A stretch of DNA of 64,000 bases. Origin: Dyadobacter fanqingshengii (GTDB lineage Bacteria > Bacteroidota > Bacteroidia > Cytophagales > Spirosomataceae). Location of the stretch: positions 1,364,001 through 1,428,000 of the forward strand of contig NZ_CP098806.1 in assembly GCF_023822005.2 (NCBI RefSeq), written 5' to 3'. The position numbers were made by a program, and so were the translations under genes. Below, one piece after another: positions 35,438 through 43,962 of this stretch. The notes below the pieces were generated by a model. It did no database searches. It was not told where the DNA came from and was given only the letters and a program-made list of their open reading frames with translations. The first letter of the stretch is position 1. Each line of letters opens with the position of its first letter.

Positions 35438-35455
35438 CTACAAACTAGTTTGTAG
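35438..35455. promoter_or_regulatory. 18-bp perfect palindrome, candidate operator
   Basis: CTACAAACTAGTTTGTAG is perfectly self-complementary with no spacer. It lies about 302 bp upstream of the secreted-dehydrogenase start and 418 bp upstream of the second susC. It has no T run and is too compact for a terminator, so a dimeric regulator site is the best guess. Confidence 0.4.
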
Positions 35456-35709
35456 TCCTTACCGGGTGGCCGGAGTGAGGCTTGGAAGAAAATCTTATCC
35501 GATTTCCAATATAAAATTGCAATCTGGATGTAAAGTGGGGGTAAATGTCACCTTCCAGTGAAATAAGGTTGTTGTTCCTTGTATTTTATCTAAACTTATT
35601 TTTATAATTTTAAAGGGAATCGCAGACATTTTCACACCAAACAGACCCGCGTAACGCTCCATTTAGTCAGGATTGCGCCGGGGAAGCCACCGCGCGTATT
35701 TCTCATTAT

Positions 35710-35717
35710 TTACCTTT
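35710..35717 (+). promoter_or_regulatory. Candidate -7 box for the second susC gene
   Basis: TACCTTTG matches the Bacteroidota -7 consensus TAnnTTTG and is followed by C. No clear TTTG is seen at the -33 distance. The resulting leader would be about 150 nt. Confidence 0.3.
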
Positions 35718-35873
35718 GCCGAATTTCGTTTCCCCGCCGGATTATGGGTTGATTTGTTTATAGTATGTTAATAAATACTTAACACGTTTAAAGGATTTAT
35801 AGCGCAATTTTGCAATTTGATTGAATACCCTACTTCAATTTTCAATTCCTGTAACAATTAAACTATTTGCTCC

Positions 35874-38800
35874 ATGATTAAACAAATTTACTTACAACGA
35901 AGGCTTGGCCTATTGAGACGGGGCTGTCAGCTGTTTTTTGCAGTGGGATGCATGCTCATGTCGCAACTGGCTGCTGCCCAGGGCTCAGTGACCGGACAAG
36001 TAACGGGCCAGGAAGACAAAGCGCCGATTCCCGGAGCGAGCGTAATCGTGAAAGGAAGCACCAGCGGTACGATCACCGACGCGGATGGAAAGTTCAAACT
36101 GGACGTAGCGAACAATGATGCGGTCCTGATGGTTTCTTTCCTCGGTTTTCAAACGCAGGAAGTGCCGGTTAACGGAAAAAGCCGCCTGGATGTAGTGCTT
36201 GTAACAGACCTTCGCCAGCTTACGGAGGTGGTTGTGACGGCTTTGGGTATCAAAAAAGACGTTCGCCGCATCGGGGTTGCGATTCAGACGGTTGACGGTG
36301 CTTCAACAGTGAAAGCGCGTGACCCGAATGCGATCAATGCACTGGCGGGTAAAGTGGCTGGTCTGACGATCGGTGCCCAGCCTGAACTTTTGAGAAGACC
36401 TAACATTAATTTGCGTGGTAACACGGACGTGCTGTTTGTAGTGGACGGTGTTCCGGTGAACTCGGATACGTGGAATGTGAGCCCGGACGACATTGAGACT
36501 TATTCGGTTCTGAAAGGCGCAAGTGCCTCAGCACTATATGGTTTTCGTGGAAAAAACGGTGCTATCCTGATCACTACAAAGCGCGGAACCAAGGATAAAA
36601 GGGGCTTCTCGGTGGATTTCAACTCGTCCACAATGATGGATAGAAGCTTTTATGCTATCCCAAAAGTGCAGGATGAATATGGTCCCGGCGATCACGGACG
36701 CTATGCCTTTGGAGATGGTAAGGGTGGGGGATTGAATGACGGCGACTACGATGGAGGCTGGGGACCGAAGTTTGAAGGTCAGCTGATCCCGCAGTATGAC
36801 AGCCCGGTTGATCCGATCACGAAAGTAAGGTCAGCGACGCCATGGATCAATCGCGGAAAGGACAACCTGAAACGCTTCTTGGAAACAGGGATCTTGTCAA
36901 CGAATAATGTAGCTGTTTCGGCCTCCGGTGAAAAACACAACATTCGTTTCTCTGTCTCGAATATTTACCAGAAAGGCATTGTGCCCAACACAAAGCTGAA
37001 CATTACCAACTTCAACATAACGGCCGACTACAAGTTTTCCGACAAATGGAAGTTTGAGTCAAGCCTGCAATATAATCGCCAGTATTCGCCTAATATTCCG
37101 GACATTAACTACGGCCCGAACTCGATCATCTATAATATGGTCTTCTGGGCGGGGGCGGACTGGAATGTGGCCGATATGCGTAATTACTGGCAGCCTGGAA
37201 AAGAGGGAGTTCAACAAATATATGCTGAATATCAGCGCTATAACAACCCTTATTTCATGAGTTATGAGTGGCTGCGCGGACATCAGAAAACGGATATCAT
37301 TGGCCAGGCTGCCATGACTTACAAGATCAACAGCTTTCTGGAAGCCACATTCAGGACGCAGGTTACGACCTGGGATCTTTTCAGGAGCGAAAAAATGCCT
37401 TACTCTGCCACTTCATACGGAAGAGAAGAAGCGAAAGGCGATTATCGCGAAGACCGCCGCAATCTGTTCGAAAACAACACGGACATTCTCGTGAAGTTTG
37501 ACAAAGATCTTTTCGAAGGGTTCAATGCAAAAATCTGGGCGGGTGGTAACCTTCGGAATTTTGCATACAGCTCGCAATATGGCTCTACGGATTACTTGAA
37601 CGTTCCGGGGTTGTACAATTTCAACAACTCGTTAAGGCCGGTTCGCACGTCGAATTTCAACTCAAATATGCGTGTGAACTCAGCTTATTACTCAGCTGAC
37701 TTTTCTTTCAAAGATTTCTTCACGATTTCTACAACGGGTCGCGTAGATAAGCTGTCGACTTTGCCAGCTGGAAACAACACATTCTTCTATCCTTCGGTAG
37801 CGGCGTCCACAGTTCTTTCGGATTACCTGCCGATCCCGCAGGTGATTTCCTTCCTGAAACTGAGGGCTTCTTATGCGAATGTAAAAGACGGGTTGACGAG
37901 TGCAACAATCGGAACGACGCCTGCTTTGGGTGATGCCAATCCGCTGGGTTACGGTGACCAGTATTTCTCTCCTTATGGTGGTCCTACTTATCAGAATGCG
38001 GCAGTTTATTCAACACCATTCTCCTATAATAACACGCCTGCGGCCTATTTTACCAATACATTGAATAATCCGAACATTGTGCCCAGCACAACTTCCCAGA
38101 CCGAGCTTGGCCTGGATGTAAGGATCCTGCAAAACCGAATCGGATTGGATGCAACCTATTTTATTTCTGATGAAGGACCGAGAATTTACGCCTTACCGGT
38201 TTCAACTACAACGGGTTACAATTCTTATCTGGTGAACGGGATCAACACGCGGAAAACGGGCTGGGAGATTGCCTTGACAGGTTCCCCGTTGAAAAGCGCG
38301 AATGGCCTGAACTGGGACGTGGTTGCCAATTATTCCACATATAAAGAAGTCTTGAAGGAGATCTATCCGGGTGTGGATGCATTGAACACCTTCCTGAAAG
38401 TAGGGGACAGAATGGATAAGTTCTATGGACGTTCATTTGCCAAAACGGCTGACGGACAGATCATTAATGATGATTCCGGTCGTCCTATCTATTTGCCTGT
38501 GAACCAGTTCCTGGGCTATATGAACCCGAAATTTGTGTTTGGTGTAAACAACAAATTTGCCTACAAAAATGTGAGCATGAGCTTCCAGTTTGATGGCCGT
38601 ATCGGCGGTGTGATCTCCAATTATGTGCAAAAACAAACATTCCGTGGCGGAAGAAATGCATTGCTTGCTGAGGGCGCGTTGGGCGAGGCAAGAGAACTGG
38701 ATTGGCAGGGTTTCAAAGCCGGTGTTGCGGATAGCAAAAATTATCTTGGCGAAGGTGTTCAGGTCAGCAATGGCAAGGCGCTTAATTACGATGTGGATGG

Positions 38801-39140
38801 TAAGATCACCAACCTTGCGGAGCTGCAATTTGCCCCTAATGCAACCAAACAATATGTTCAGGACTGGGTAAGCCGCTATTACAACACCGAGCAAGGCAAC
38901 TTAATGAGCCGCTCTTTTGCAATGCTTAGAGAGGTGGTGATCGGCTATGCGATCCCGAACAGCTGGCTGGAAAGATCGAAAATATTCCGTTCTGCGTCGG
39001 TTTCACTGGTAGGTCGCAACCTGCTTTACTTCGCTGAAAAGAAAGATATTGATTTGAACCAATATATTTCAGGCGGCGAATCCAGCCCACAAACACCTTC
39101 CATGCGCCGTTACGGGGTTAATATCAACCTTACTTTTTAA
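35874..39140 (+). CDS. SusC/RagA TonB-linked outer-membrane transporter (no STN domain)
   Basis: A 1088-aa protein: signal peptide (to about residue 36, ending QLAAAQ), carboxypeptidase-regulatory-like domain (SVTGQVTGQEDKAPIPGASV), TonB plug (VVVTALGIKKDVRRIG, LKGASASALYGFRGKNG) and a long barrel ending RRYGVNINLTF. It imports a ligand too large or scarce for porins. Compared with the other SusC in this window it lacks the N-terminal STN domain and has no FecI/FecR genes beside it, so it must be regulated in another way. Its SusD partner follows after 41 bp. No glycosidase or peptidase is linked, so the substrate is unknown; the adjacent divergent secreted oxidoreductases are possible functional partners. 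Confidence 0.95.
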   Translation: MIKQIYLQRRLGLLRRGCQLFFAVGCMLMSQLAAAQGSVTGQVTGQEDKAPIPGASVIVKGSTSGTITDADGKFKLDVANNDAVLMVSFLGFQTQEVPVNGKSRLDVVLVTDLRQLTEVVVTALGIKKDVRRIGVAIQTVDGASTVKARDPNAINALAGKVAGLTIGAQPELLRRPNINLRGNTDVLFVVDGVPVNSDTWNVSPDDIETYSVLKGASASALYGFRGKNGAILITTKRGTKDKRGFSVDFNSSTMMDRSFYAIPKVQDEYGPGDHGRYAFGDGKGGGLNDGDYDGGWGPKFEGQLIPQYDSPVDPITKVRSATPWINRGKDNLKRFLETGILSTNNVAVSASGEKHNIRFSVSNIYQKGIVPNTKLNITNFNITADYKFSDKWKFESSLQYNRQYSPNIPDINYGPNSIIYNMVFWAGADWNVADMRNYWQPGKEGVQQIYAEYQRYNNPYFMSYEWLRGHQKTDIIGQAAMTYKINSFLEATFRTQVTTWDLFRSEKMPYSATSYGREEAKGDYREDRRNLFENNTDILVKFDKDLFEGFNAKIWAGGNLRNFAYSSQYGSTDYLNVPGLYNFNNSLRPVRTSNFNSNMRVNSAYYSADFSFKDFFTISTTGRVDKLSTLPAGNNTFFYPSVAASTVLSDYLPIPQVISFLKLRASYANVKDGLTSATIGTTPALGDANPLGYGDQYFSPYGGPTYQNAAVYSTPFSYNNTPAAYFTNTLNNPNIVPSTTSQTELGLDVRILQNRIGLDATYFISDEGPRIYALPVSTTTGYNSYLVNGINTRKTGWEIALTGSPLKSANGLNWDVVANYSTYKEVLKEIYPGVDALNTFLKVGDRMDKFYGRSFAKTADGQIINDDSGRPIYLPVNQFLGYMNPKFVFGVNNKFAYKNVSMSFQFDGRIGGVISNYVQKQTFRGGRNALLAEGALGEARELDWQGFKAGVADSKNYLGEGVQVSNGKALNYDVDGKITNLAELQFAPNATKQYVQDWVSRYYNTEQGNLMSRSFAMLREVVIGYAIPNSWLERSKIFRSASVSLVGRNLLYFAEKKDIDLNQYISGGESSPQTPSMRRYGVNINLTF

Positions 39141-39181
39141 CGAAACAGAAATACAATTTTCTTGCATTTTAAATATAGAAA

Positions 39182-40780
39182 ATGATGCGTCATCATAAAA
39201 TATTACTCGGAACACTCACTTTTCTAGCCCTGACATTTACGGGCTGTGAAAAGAGTTTTGAAGAACTGGAACAAGATCCCAACCGCGCAACCACCGCGCC
39301 CGCTTCCCTGATTTTACAGGGAGTTGAATGGGATATGTTCAACGAAACCGGTCTGCCTTTCAGCTCAGAAATGCGCTGGAACCAGTTTTATGCCATTAAC
39401 TACAATTATTATGGCAATAACGAATACCAATGGTCATCATTCAACGACCATTACACAACGCTGAAAAACGTTACCCAAATGGAATTGGAGCACAAGAAAA
39501 CAGGTGCTGCTGATGTGAACGGTTACAGCGCGCTGGGCAAGTTTTTCCGTGCCTTCTTTATGGATCAAATGAGCGTTCGTGCGGGCGACCTGCCTATGAA
39601 AGGCGCTGTCCTGGGACGCGAGAACCTTACGCCTGAATACGATTCCCAAAAGGAGATCTACATTCAGATTCTTAAATGGCTGGATGAATCCAATTCGGAT
39701 ATGACCGCACTGATCGCGAAGGGCGAGACAACGGTTGGCGGCGACTTTTACTTTGCCGGCAAACTGGCCAAATGGCAAAAGATCGTGAATGCATTCCGTC
39801 TGCGCGTACTGATCCGTTTGAGCAAAAAAGAGGCCGACACAGATTTGAACATCAAAAGTCAGTTCGCTGCCATTCTGGCCAATCCGGCCAAATATCCATT
39901 GCCGGAAGGAATGGTTGACAACCTGGAATTTGTTTCAAATAACTTCAACAAATATCCTTCGAATCCCGATAATTTTGGTTTTGATGCGACACGCCAGAAT
40001 ATGGCCGCAACATATGTTGGCCTGCTGACTGCACGTAAAGACCCGCGTGTGATGGTCACAACGGAACCGGCTGGTGCTCAGTTGAAAGCAGGGAAACTGC
40101 CCTCTGATTTTACAGCATTCGTTGGTGCAAGTTCAGGCGAAGATTTGGCTGATATGTCGTCCAAAGCGGGTATCAACAATGGACCGGGGTTTGCGCCGGG
40201 TGCTTATTCTTTCCAAAGCCGTTCGAGATATTATTCCAATTACACCGGTGAGAATATTTTCATCGTAGGCTATCCCGAAATGTGTTTCAACATTGCCGAG
40301 GCCATCAACAGAGGTTGGGCGCCGGGAAGTGCAGAGCAATGGTATCAAAAAGGGATAAGGGCTTCTCAGGAGTTTTATGGTGTGAAAGACGGAACATTGT
40401 CTATGCTTTATTCTAAAACCGGCGGACGCGATGCAAGTGATTTTGTGAGCTATAATGTCAATTTCAGCTTCAATACTTATTATGCGCAGCCTTTGGTTAA
40501 ATACGGCGGAAACAATGCAGCGGGTCTGGAACAGATCATTACGCAGAAATATCTTGCATTTTTTATGAATTCAGGAATGGAAGCTTATTTTGATTACCGC
40601 AGAACCGGTTTTCCGAAGTTTATGACAGGAGTAGGAACCGGAAATTCGGGCCGTATCGCATTGCGCTGGCAATATCCGTCTTCCGAAAGAACCACAAACG
40701 CAGCTAATTACAAAGCGGCTATTGACAGGCAATTTGCAGGAAAAGACGACATTAATGATGTGATCTGGTTGTTGAAATAA
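39182..40780 (+). CDS. SusD/RagB-family nutrient-binding lipoprotein
   Basis: A 532-aa lipoprotein with lipobox LTFTGCEKS (Cys about 22) and the following FEELEQDPNRATTAP, typical of the SusD-like group 2. The later segment EQIITQKYLAFFMNSGMEAY and the FDYRRTGFP motif are shared with the other SusD in the window. It should sit on the outer surface and hand ligand to the SusC barrel encoded 41 bp upstream. It ends 20 bp before a strong terminator shared with polA. ATG at 39182 is directly followed by a second ATG; either could be used. Confidence 0.93.
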   Translation: MMRHHKILLGTLTFLALTFTGCEKSFEELEQDPNRATTAPASLILQGVEWDMFNETGLPFSSEMRWNQFYAINYNYYGNNEYQWSSFNDHYTTLKNVTQMELEHKKTGAADVNGYSALGKFFRAFFMDQMSVRAGDLPMKGAVLGRENLTPEYDSQKEIYIQILKWLDESNSDMTALIAKGETTVGGDFYFAGKLAKWQKIVNAFRLRVLIRLSKKEADTDLNIKSQFAAILANPAKYPLPEGMVDNLEFVSNNFNKYPSNPDNFGFDATRQNMAATYVGLLTARKDPRVMVTTEPAGAQLKAGKLPSDFTAFVGASSGEDLADMSSKAGINNGPGFAPGAYSFQSRSRYYSNYTGENIFIVGYPEMCFNIAEAINRGWAPGSAEQWYQKGIRASQEFYGVKDGTLSMLYSKTGGRDASDFVSYNVNFSFNTYYAQPLVKYGGNNAAGLEQIITQKYLAFFMNSGMEAYFDYRRTGFPKFMTGVGTGNSGRIALRWQYPSSERTTNAANYKAAIDRQFAGKDDINDVIWLLK

Positions 40781-40800
40781 CACAGGTCGGGTTTAAAAAA

Positions 40801-40841
40801 AGGAAGGCTTTCGGATTCAGTCCAAAAGCCTTCCTTTTTTT
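40801..40841. terminator. Bidirectional terminator between susD and polA
   Basis: AGGAAGGCTTT (40801-40811) pairs with AAAGCCTTCCT (40825-40835), followed by a run of seven T on the plus strand and preceded by an A-rich stretch that gives T on the minus strand. It lies between two convergent genes and can serve both. Confidence 0.9.
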
Positions 40842-40846
40842 GTTGT

Positions 40847-43717
40847 TTAATGTGCTTCGAGCCAGTTGGCGCCAATGCCGATCCCGGTTTCCATCTTTAC
40901 GGGTAAGGGAATAGCAACCCGCATCAGCTCATCCACTTTTTCTTTTAGCAGGCTGATTTCGTCGCGGTGCGCGTCGAACACGAGTTCATCATGCACTTGC
41001 AGGATCATACGTGATTTCAACTTTTCGTTGGCGATAAAATCATGAATATTGATCATCGCTACTTTGATCATATCCGCCGCTGAACCCTGGATGGGCGCAT
41101 TAATGGCGTTTCGCTCCGCATAACCACGGTTTGTCTGGTTCCTTGAATTGATGTCCGGCACGTAACGACGGCGACCCAAAATGGTTTCCACAAATTCCTT
41201 TTCCCTGGCATCGTTTACCACCTTGTCCATATAACCTTTCACGGCAGGGAATTCTTCAAAATAGGCACGGATAATTTCGCCGGCTTCGCTTCTCGGAATC
41301 GCCAGTCGCTGCGCCAGTCCGAATGCTGAAATGCCGTAAATGATCCCAAAATTCACCATTTTCGATTTCCGGCGCATGTCTGAAGTCACCTCATCCAAAG
41401 GCACTTTAAACACCTTGCTCGCTGTGGTTGCGTGAATGTCGCGCCCCTGGTTGAATGCTTCGATCATACTTTCATCCCCGCTGAAAGCCGCCATGATCCG
41501 GAGCTCGATTTGCGAATAATCCGCAGAAAGGATCTGAAATTCCTCATTATCAGGCACAAATGCTTTCCTTATTTCCCGTCCGCGCGGCGTTCTGATGGGA
41601 ATGTTTTGCAGGTTAGGATTGGTGGAGCTCAACCTTCCGGTTGCGGCAACAGCCTGGTTATAGGATGTATGGATGCGCCCTGTGCGGCTGCTTACCAGCA
41701 ATGGCAATGCGTCCACATAAGTTGATTTTAATTTTTGTAATTCTCTGTAATCGAGAATTTTACGGGCTATTTCATGGCTGTTTTCAAGCTCCGAGAGAAT
41801 GTCTTCACCCGTTGCATACTGCCCGGTTTTGGTTTTTTTCGGCTTTTCAATCAGTTTCATTTTATCAAAAAGCACTTCGCCCAGTTGCTTCGGTGAGCTG
41901 ATGTTGAATGACTGACCTGCCGACGCGTAAATTTCACTTTCCGTTTGTCTCAGATCCAGTTCCAGCACATTAGACATCTCTTTCAATGCGCCGATATCGA
42001 GCCGCACGCCTTTGCTTTCCATAGCAGCGAGCACTTTCAGGAGCGGCATTTCCACTTTTTCGAAAAGCTTAAATGCATTCACTTTGGGGAGTTCACGCGA
42101 AAATATGGTGTTCAGCTGTAATGTAATGTCCGCATCTTCGCCCGCGTATTGCGTGATCTCAGGAATGGATACATCCCGCATGGTGCCTTGTTTCACACCC
42201 TTTTTGCCGATAAGCGAAGTGATCGAAACCGGTTCGTAATTCAGGTAAGAAGCAGCCAGAATGTCCATGCCATGGCGCTTATCGGGTTCCAGCAGATAAT
42301 GTGCGAGCATGGTGTCGCTTAGCTTACCGTGGATCTCAATCCCATAACTCCGCAGCACAAGCAAATCGTATTTGATATTTTGTCCAATTTTTTCAATGGA
42401 TTCATTTTCAAACACTTCCCTGAAATTCTCCAAGATCTCAATCGCCTTTTCACGGTCCGCCGGAACAGGAATGTAGAATGCTTCCCCTGGCAAATACGCG
42501 AAGGAAAGTCCCACAAGCTCCGCGTCAATGGTGTCCAGTGATGTAGTTTCCGTATCAAAGCAAAACGATTCCTGTAAAGACAGATAATAGGCCAGACTTT
42601 TCAGCAATTCCGGCGTATCCACGGTGTGATAGCGGTGAAAAGTGTTGTCGATGGTCTGCTTGGTGGTTGGGATGTGCAGGTCCTCATATGCTTGCTCGGG
42701 CGCATCATCATCGGCTATTCCTTCACTGATGATTGCAGGCTGCTTGCCCAGTTCCTCTGTCGGATTCCCGAAAAGATCCAGCTGGCCGGCTTTTGTTTTT
42801 GGGGCAGGTTTGGAAACAGCCGTGGTCGCAACGATGCCCGGGCCAAGTATTCTTGCTTTTAATGTCTTAAATTCCAATTCGTCAAACAGCTCGATGATCT
42901 TATCTGCATTCGCCGCGCACACAGTCAGATCTTCGGGATCGAACGGAACGGGCACCTTAATGTCGATCGTAGCGAGTTGTTTACTCAAAACTGCCTTATC
43001 AATGTTCTCACGAAGCTTTTCGCCCAGCTTGCCTTTTATCTCGTCGGCATGCGTAATGAGGTTTTCAATGGTGTCGTATTCCGCGATCAGTTTTTGAGCC
43101 GTTTTTTCGCCCACACCCGGCACGCCCGGAATGTTATCCACCGCGTCGCCCATCAATCCCAGGATATCAATCACCTGGTCGATGCGCTGGATTTGCCAGC
43201 GGTTCAGGATCTGCTGCACACCCAGGACTTCGGCGCCTTTGCCCAGGAACGCGGGCTTATATATGTAGACATGCTCTTCTACGAGCTGACCGTAATCTTT
43301 ATCCGGCGTCATCATGAAAACCTCAAAGCCGGCAACCGAAGCTTCCTTGGCGATGGTCCCGATAATGTCATCCGCCTCATAGCCGTCCAAAACTAAGACC
43401 GGAATACACATCGCTTCCAAGAGACGCTTCACCAGCGGGATAGCCACTGTGATATCCTCCGGTTGCGCCTCGCGCTGTGCCTTGTATGCCTCATACTGCA
43501 CATGCCTGAATGTGGGCGCGGAGGTGTCGAAAGCAACACCAATGTGTGTGGGTTTTTCCTTCTGCAAAACTTCAAGCAATGTGTTTGTAAAGCCAAAAAC
43601 AGCGCTTGTATTCAATCCCTTTGACGTGATCCTCGGCGCTTTGATAAAAGCAAAATGTGCACGATAGATCAATGCCATTGCGTCCAGCAGGAAAAGTTTA
43701 TGAACGGGTTTATCCAT
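40847..43717 (-). CDS. polA: DNA polymerase I
   Basis: A 956-aa family A polymerase with all three activities apparently intact. The 5'-3' exonuclease/flap domain covers about residues 1-290 (LLDAMALIYRAHFA, GYEADDIIGT, LMGDAVDNIPGVPGVGEKTA). The 3'-5' proofreading domain lies around 360-540, with Exo I (FDTETTSLD), Exo II (IGQNIKYDLLVL) and Exo III (YAGEDADITL) acidic residues present. The polymerase domain has motif A (LSADYSQIELRIMA), motif B (RRKSKMVNFGIIYGIS) and motif C (LQVHDELVFD). It fills gaps and removes RNA primers. It is a single-gene unit with a TATATTTG box 23 bp upstream of the ATG and a terminator just after the stop. Confidence 0.98.
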   Translation of the reverse strand: MDKPVHKLFLLDAMALIYRAHFAFIKAPRITSKGLNTSAVFGFTNTLLEVLQKEKPTHIGVAFDTSAPTFRHVQYEAYKAQREAQPEDITVAIPLVKRLLEAMCIPVLVLDGYEADDIIGTIAKEASVAGFEVFMMTPDKDYGQLVEEHVYIYKPAFLGKGAEVLGVQQILNRWQIQRIDQVIDILGLMGDAVDNIPGVPGVGEKTAQKLIAEYDTIENLITHADEIKGKLGEKLRENIDKAVLSKQLATIDIKVPVPFDPEDLTVCAANADKIIELFDELEFKTLKARILGPGIVATTAVSKPAPKTKAGQLDLFGNPTEELGKQPAIISEGIADDDAPEQAYEDLHIPTTKQTIDNTFHRYHTVDTPELLKSLAYYLSLQESFCFDTETTSLDTIDAELVGLSFAYLPGEAFYIPVPADREKAIEILENFREVFENESIEKIGQNIKYDLLVLRSYGIEIHGKLSDTMLAHYLLEPDKRHGMDILAASYLNYEPVSITSLIGKKGVKQGTMRDVSIPEITQYAGEDADITLQLNTIFSRELPKVNAFKLFEKVEMPLLKVLAAMESKGVRLDIGALKEMSNVLELDLRQTESEIYASAGQSFNISSPKQLGEVLFDKMKLIEKPKKTKTGQYATGEDILSELENSHEIARKILDYRELQKLKSTYVDALPLLVSSRTGRIHTSYNQAVAATGRLSSTNPNLQNIPIRTPRGREIRKAFVPDNEEFQILSADYSQIELRIMAAFSGDESMIEAFNQGRDIHATTASKVFKVPLDEVTSDMRRKSKMVNFGIIYGISAFGLAQRLAIPRSEAGEIIRAYFEEFPAVKGYMDKVVNDAREKEFVETILGRRRYVPDINSRNQTNRGYAERNAINAPIQGSAADMIKVAMINIHDFIANEKLKSRMILQVHDELVFDAHRDEISLLKEKVDELMRVAIPLPVKMETGIGIGANWLEAH

Positions 43718-43739
43718 GAGGTCTTTTATTTATGAAACT

Positions 43740-43747
43740 CAAATATA
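43740..43747 (-). promoter_or_regulatory. Candidate -7 box of polA
   Basis: On the minus strand TATATTTG is a full match to TAnnTTTG, 23 bp before the polA ATG. No good -33 box is seen. Confidence 0.4.
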
Positions 43748-43876
43748 ACGTATGTGTGCAGATGAAAAGGATTACAACCGCTTTTTTGTAGATTTAAGGC
43801 CTGTGATATTCAAAAGATAAGCACTTTTCATACATTGATTTAATATTTTACATTTAATACTTTTAATAAATATAAT

Positions 43877-43916
43877 AAATACTAAAAGTGGTGAATGTAT
43901 TTATCTTTTAGTATTT
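43877..43916. repeat. 12-bp perfect inverted repeat in AT-rich divergent intergenic region
   Basis: AAATACTAAAAG (43877-43888) and CTTTTAGTATTT (43905-43916) are separated by 16 nt, 47 bp upstream of the peptidase ATG. It could be a regulator site or an mRNA hairpin in the peptidase leader. Confidence 0.45.
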
Positions 43917-43962
43917 TTATAAAGTTTAATATTTATAGAATTCACCCTAAAACTGATGCACA

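Larger units (their letters stand above)
35137..35873. other. 737-bp noncoding gap with palindrome and candidate promoter
   Basis: This gap between the divergent secreted-dehydrogenase and second susC genes contains no reading frame of note. It holds an AT-rich stretch (35200-35240, including ATTTAATTAAAT), an 18-bp perfect palindrome at 35438-35455, a GC-richer segment (35640-35750) unlike its surroundings, and a TAnnTTTG box at 35710-35717. The length suggests a long leader, a small RNA or a decayed gene; I cannot decide which. Confidence 0.5.
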
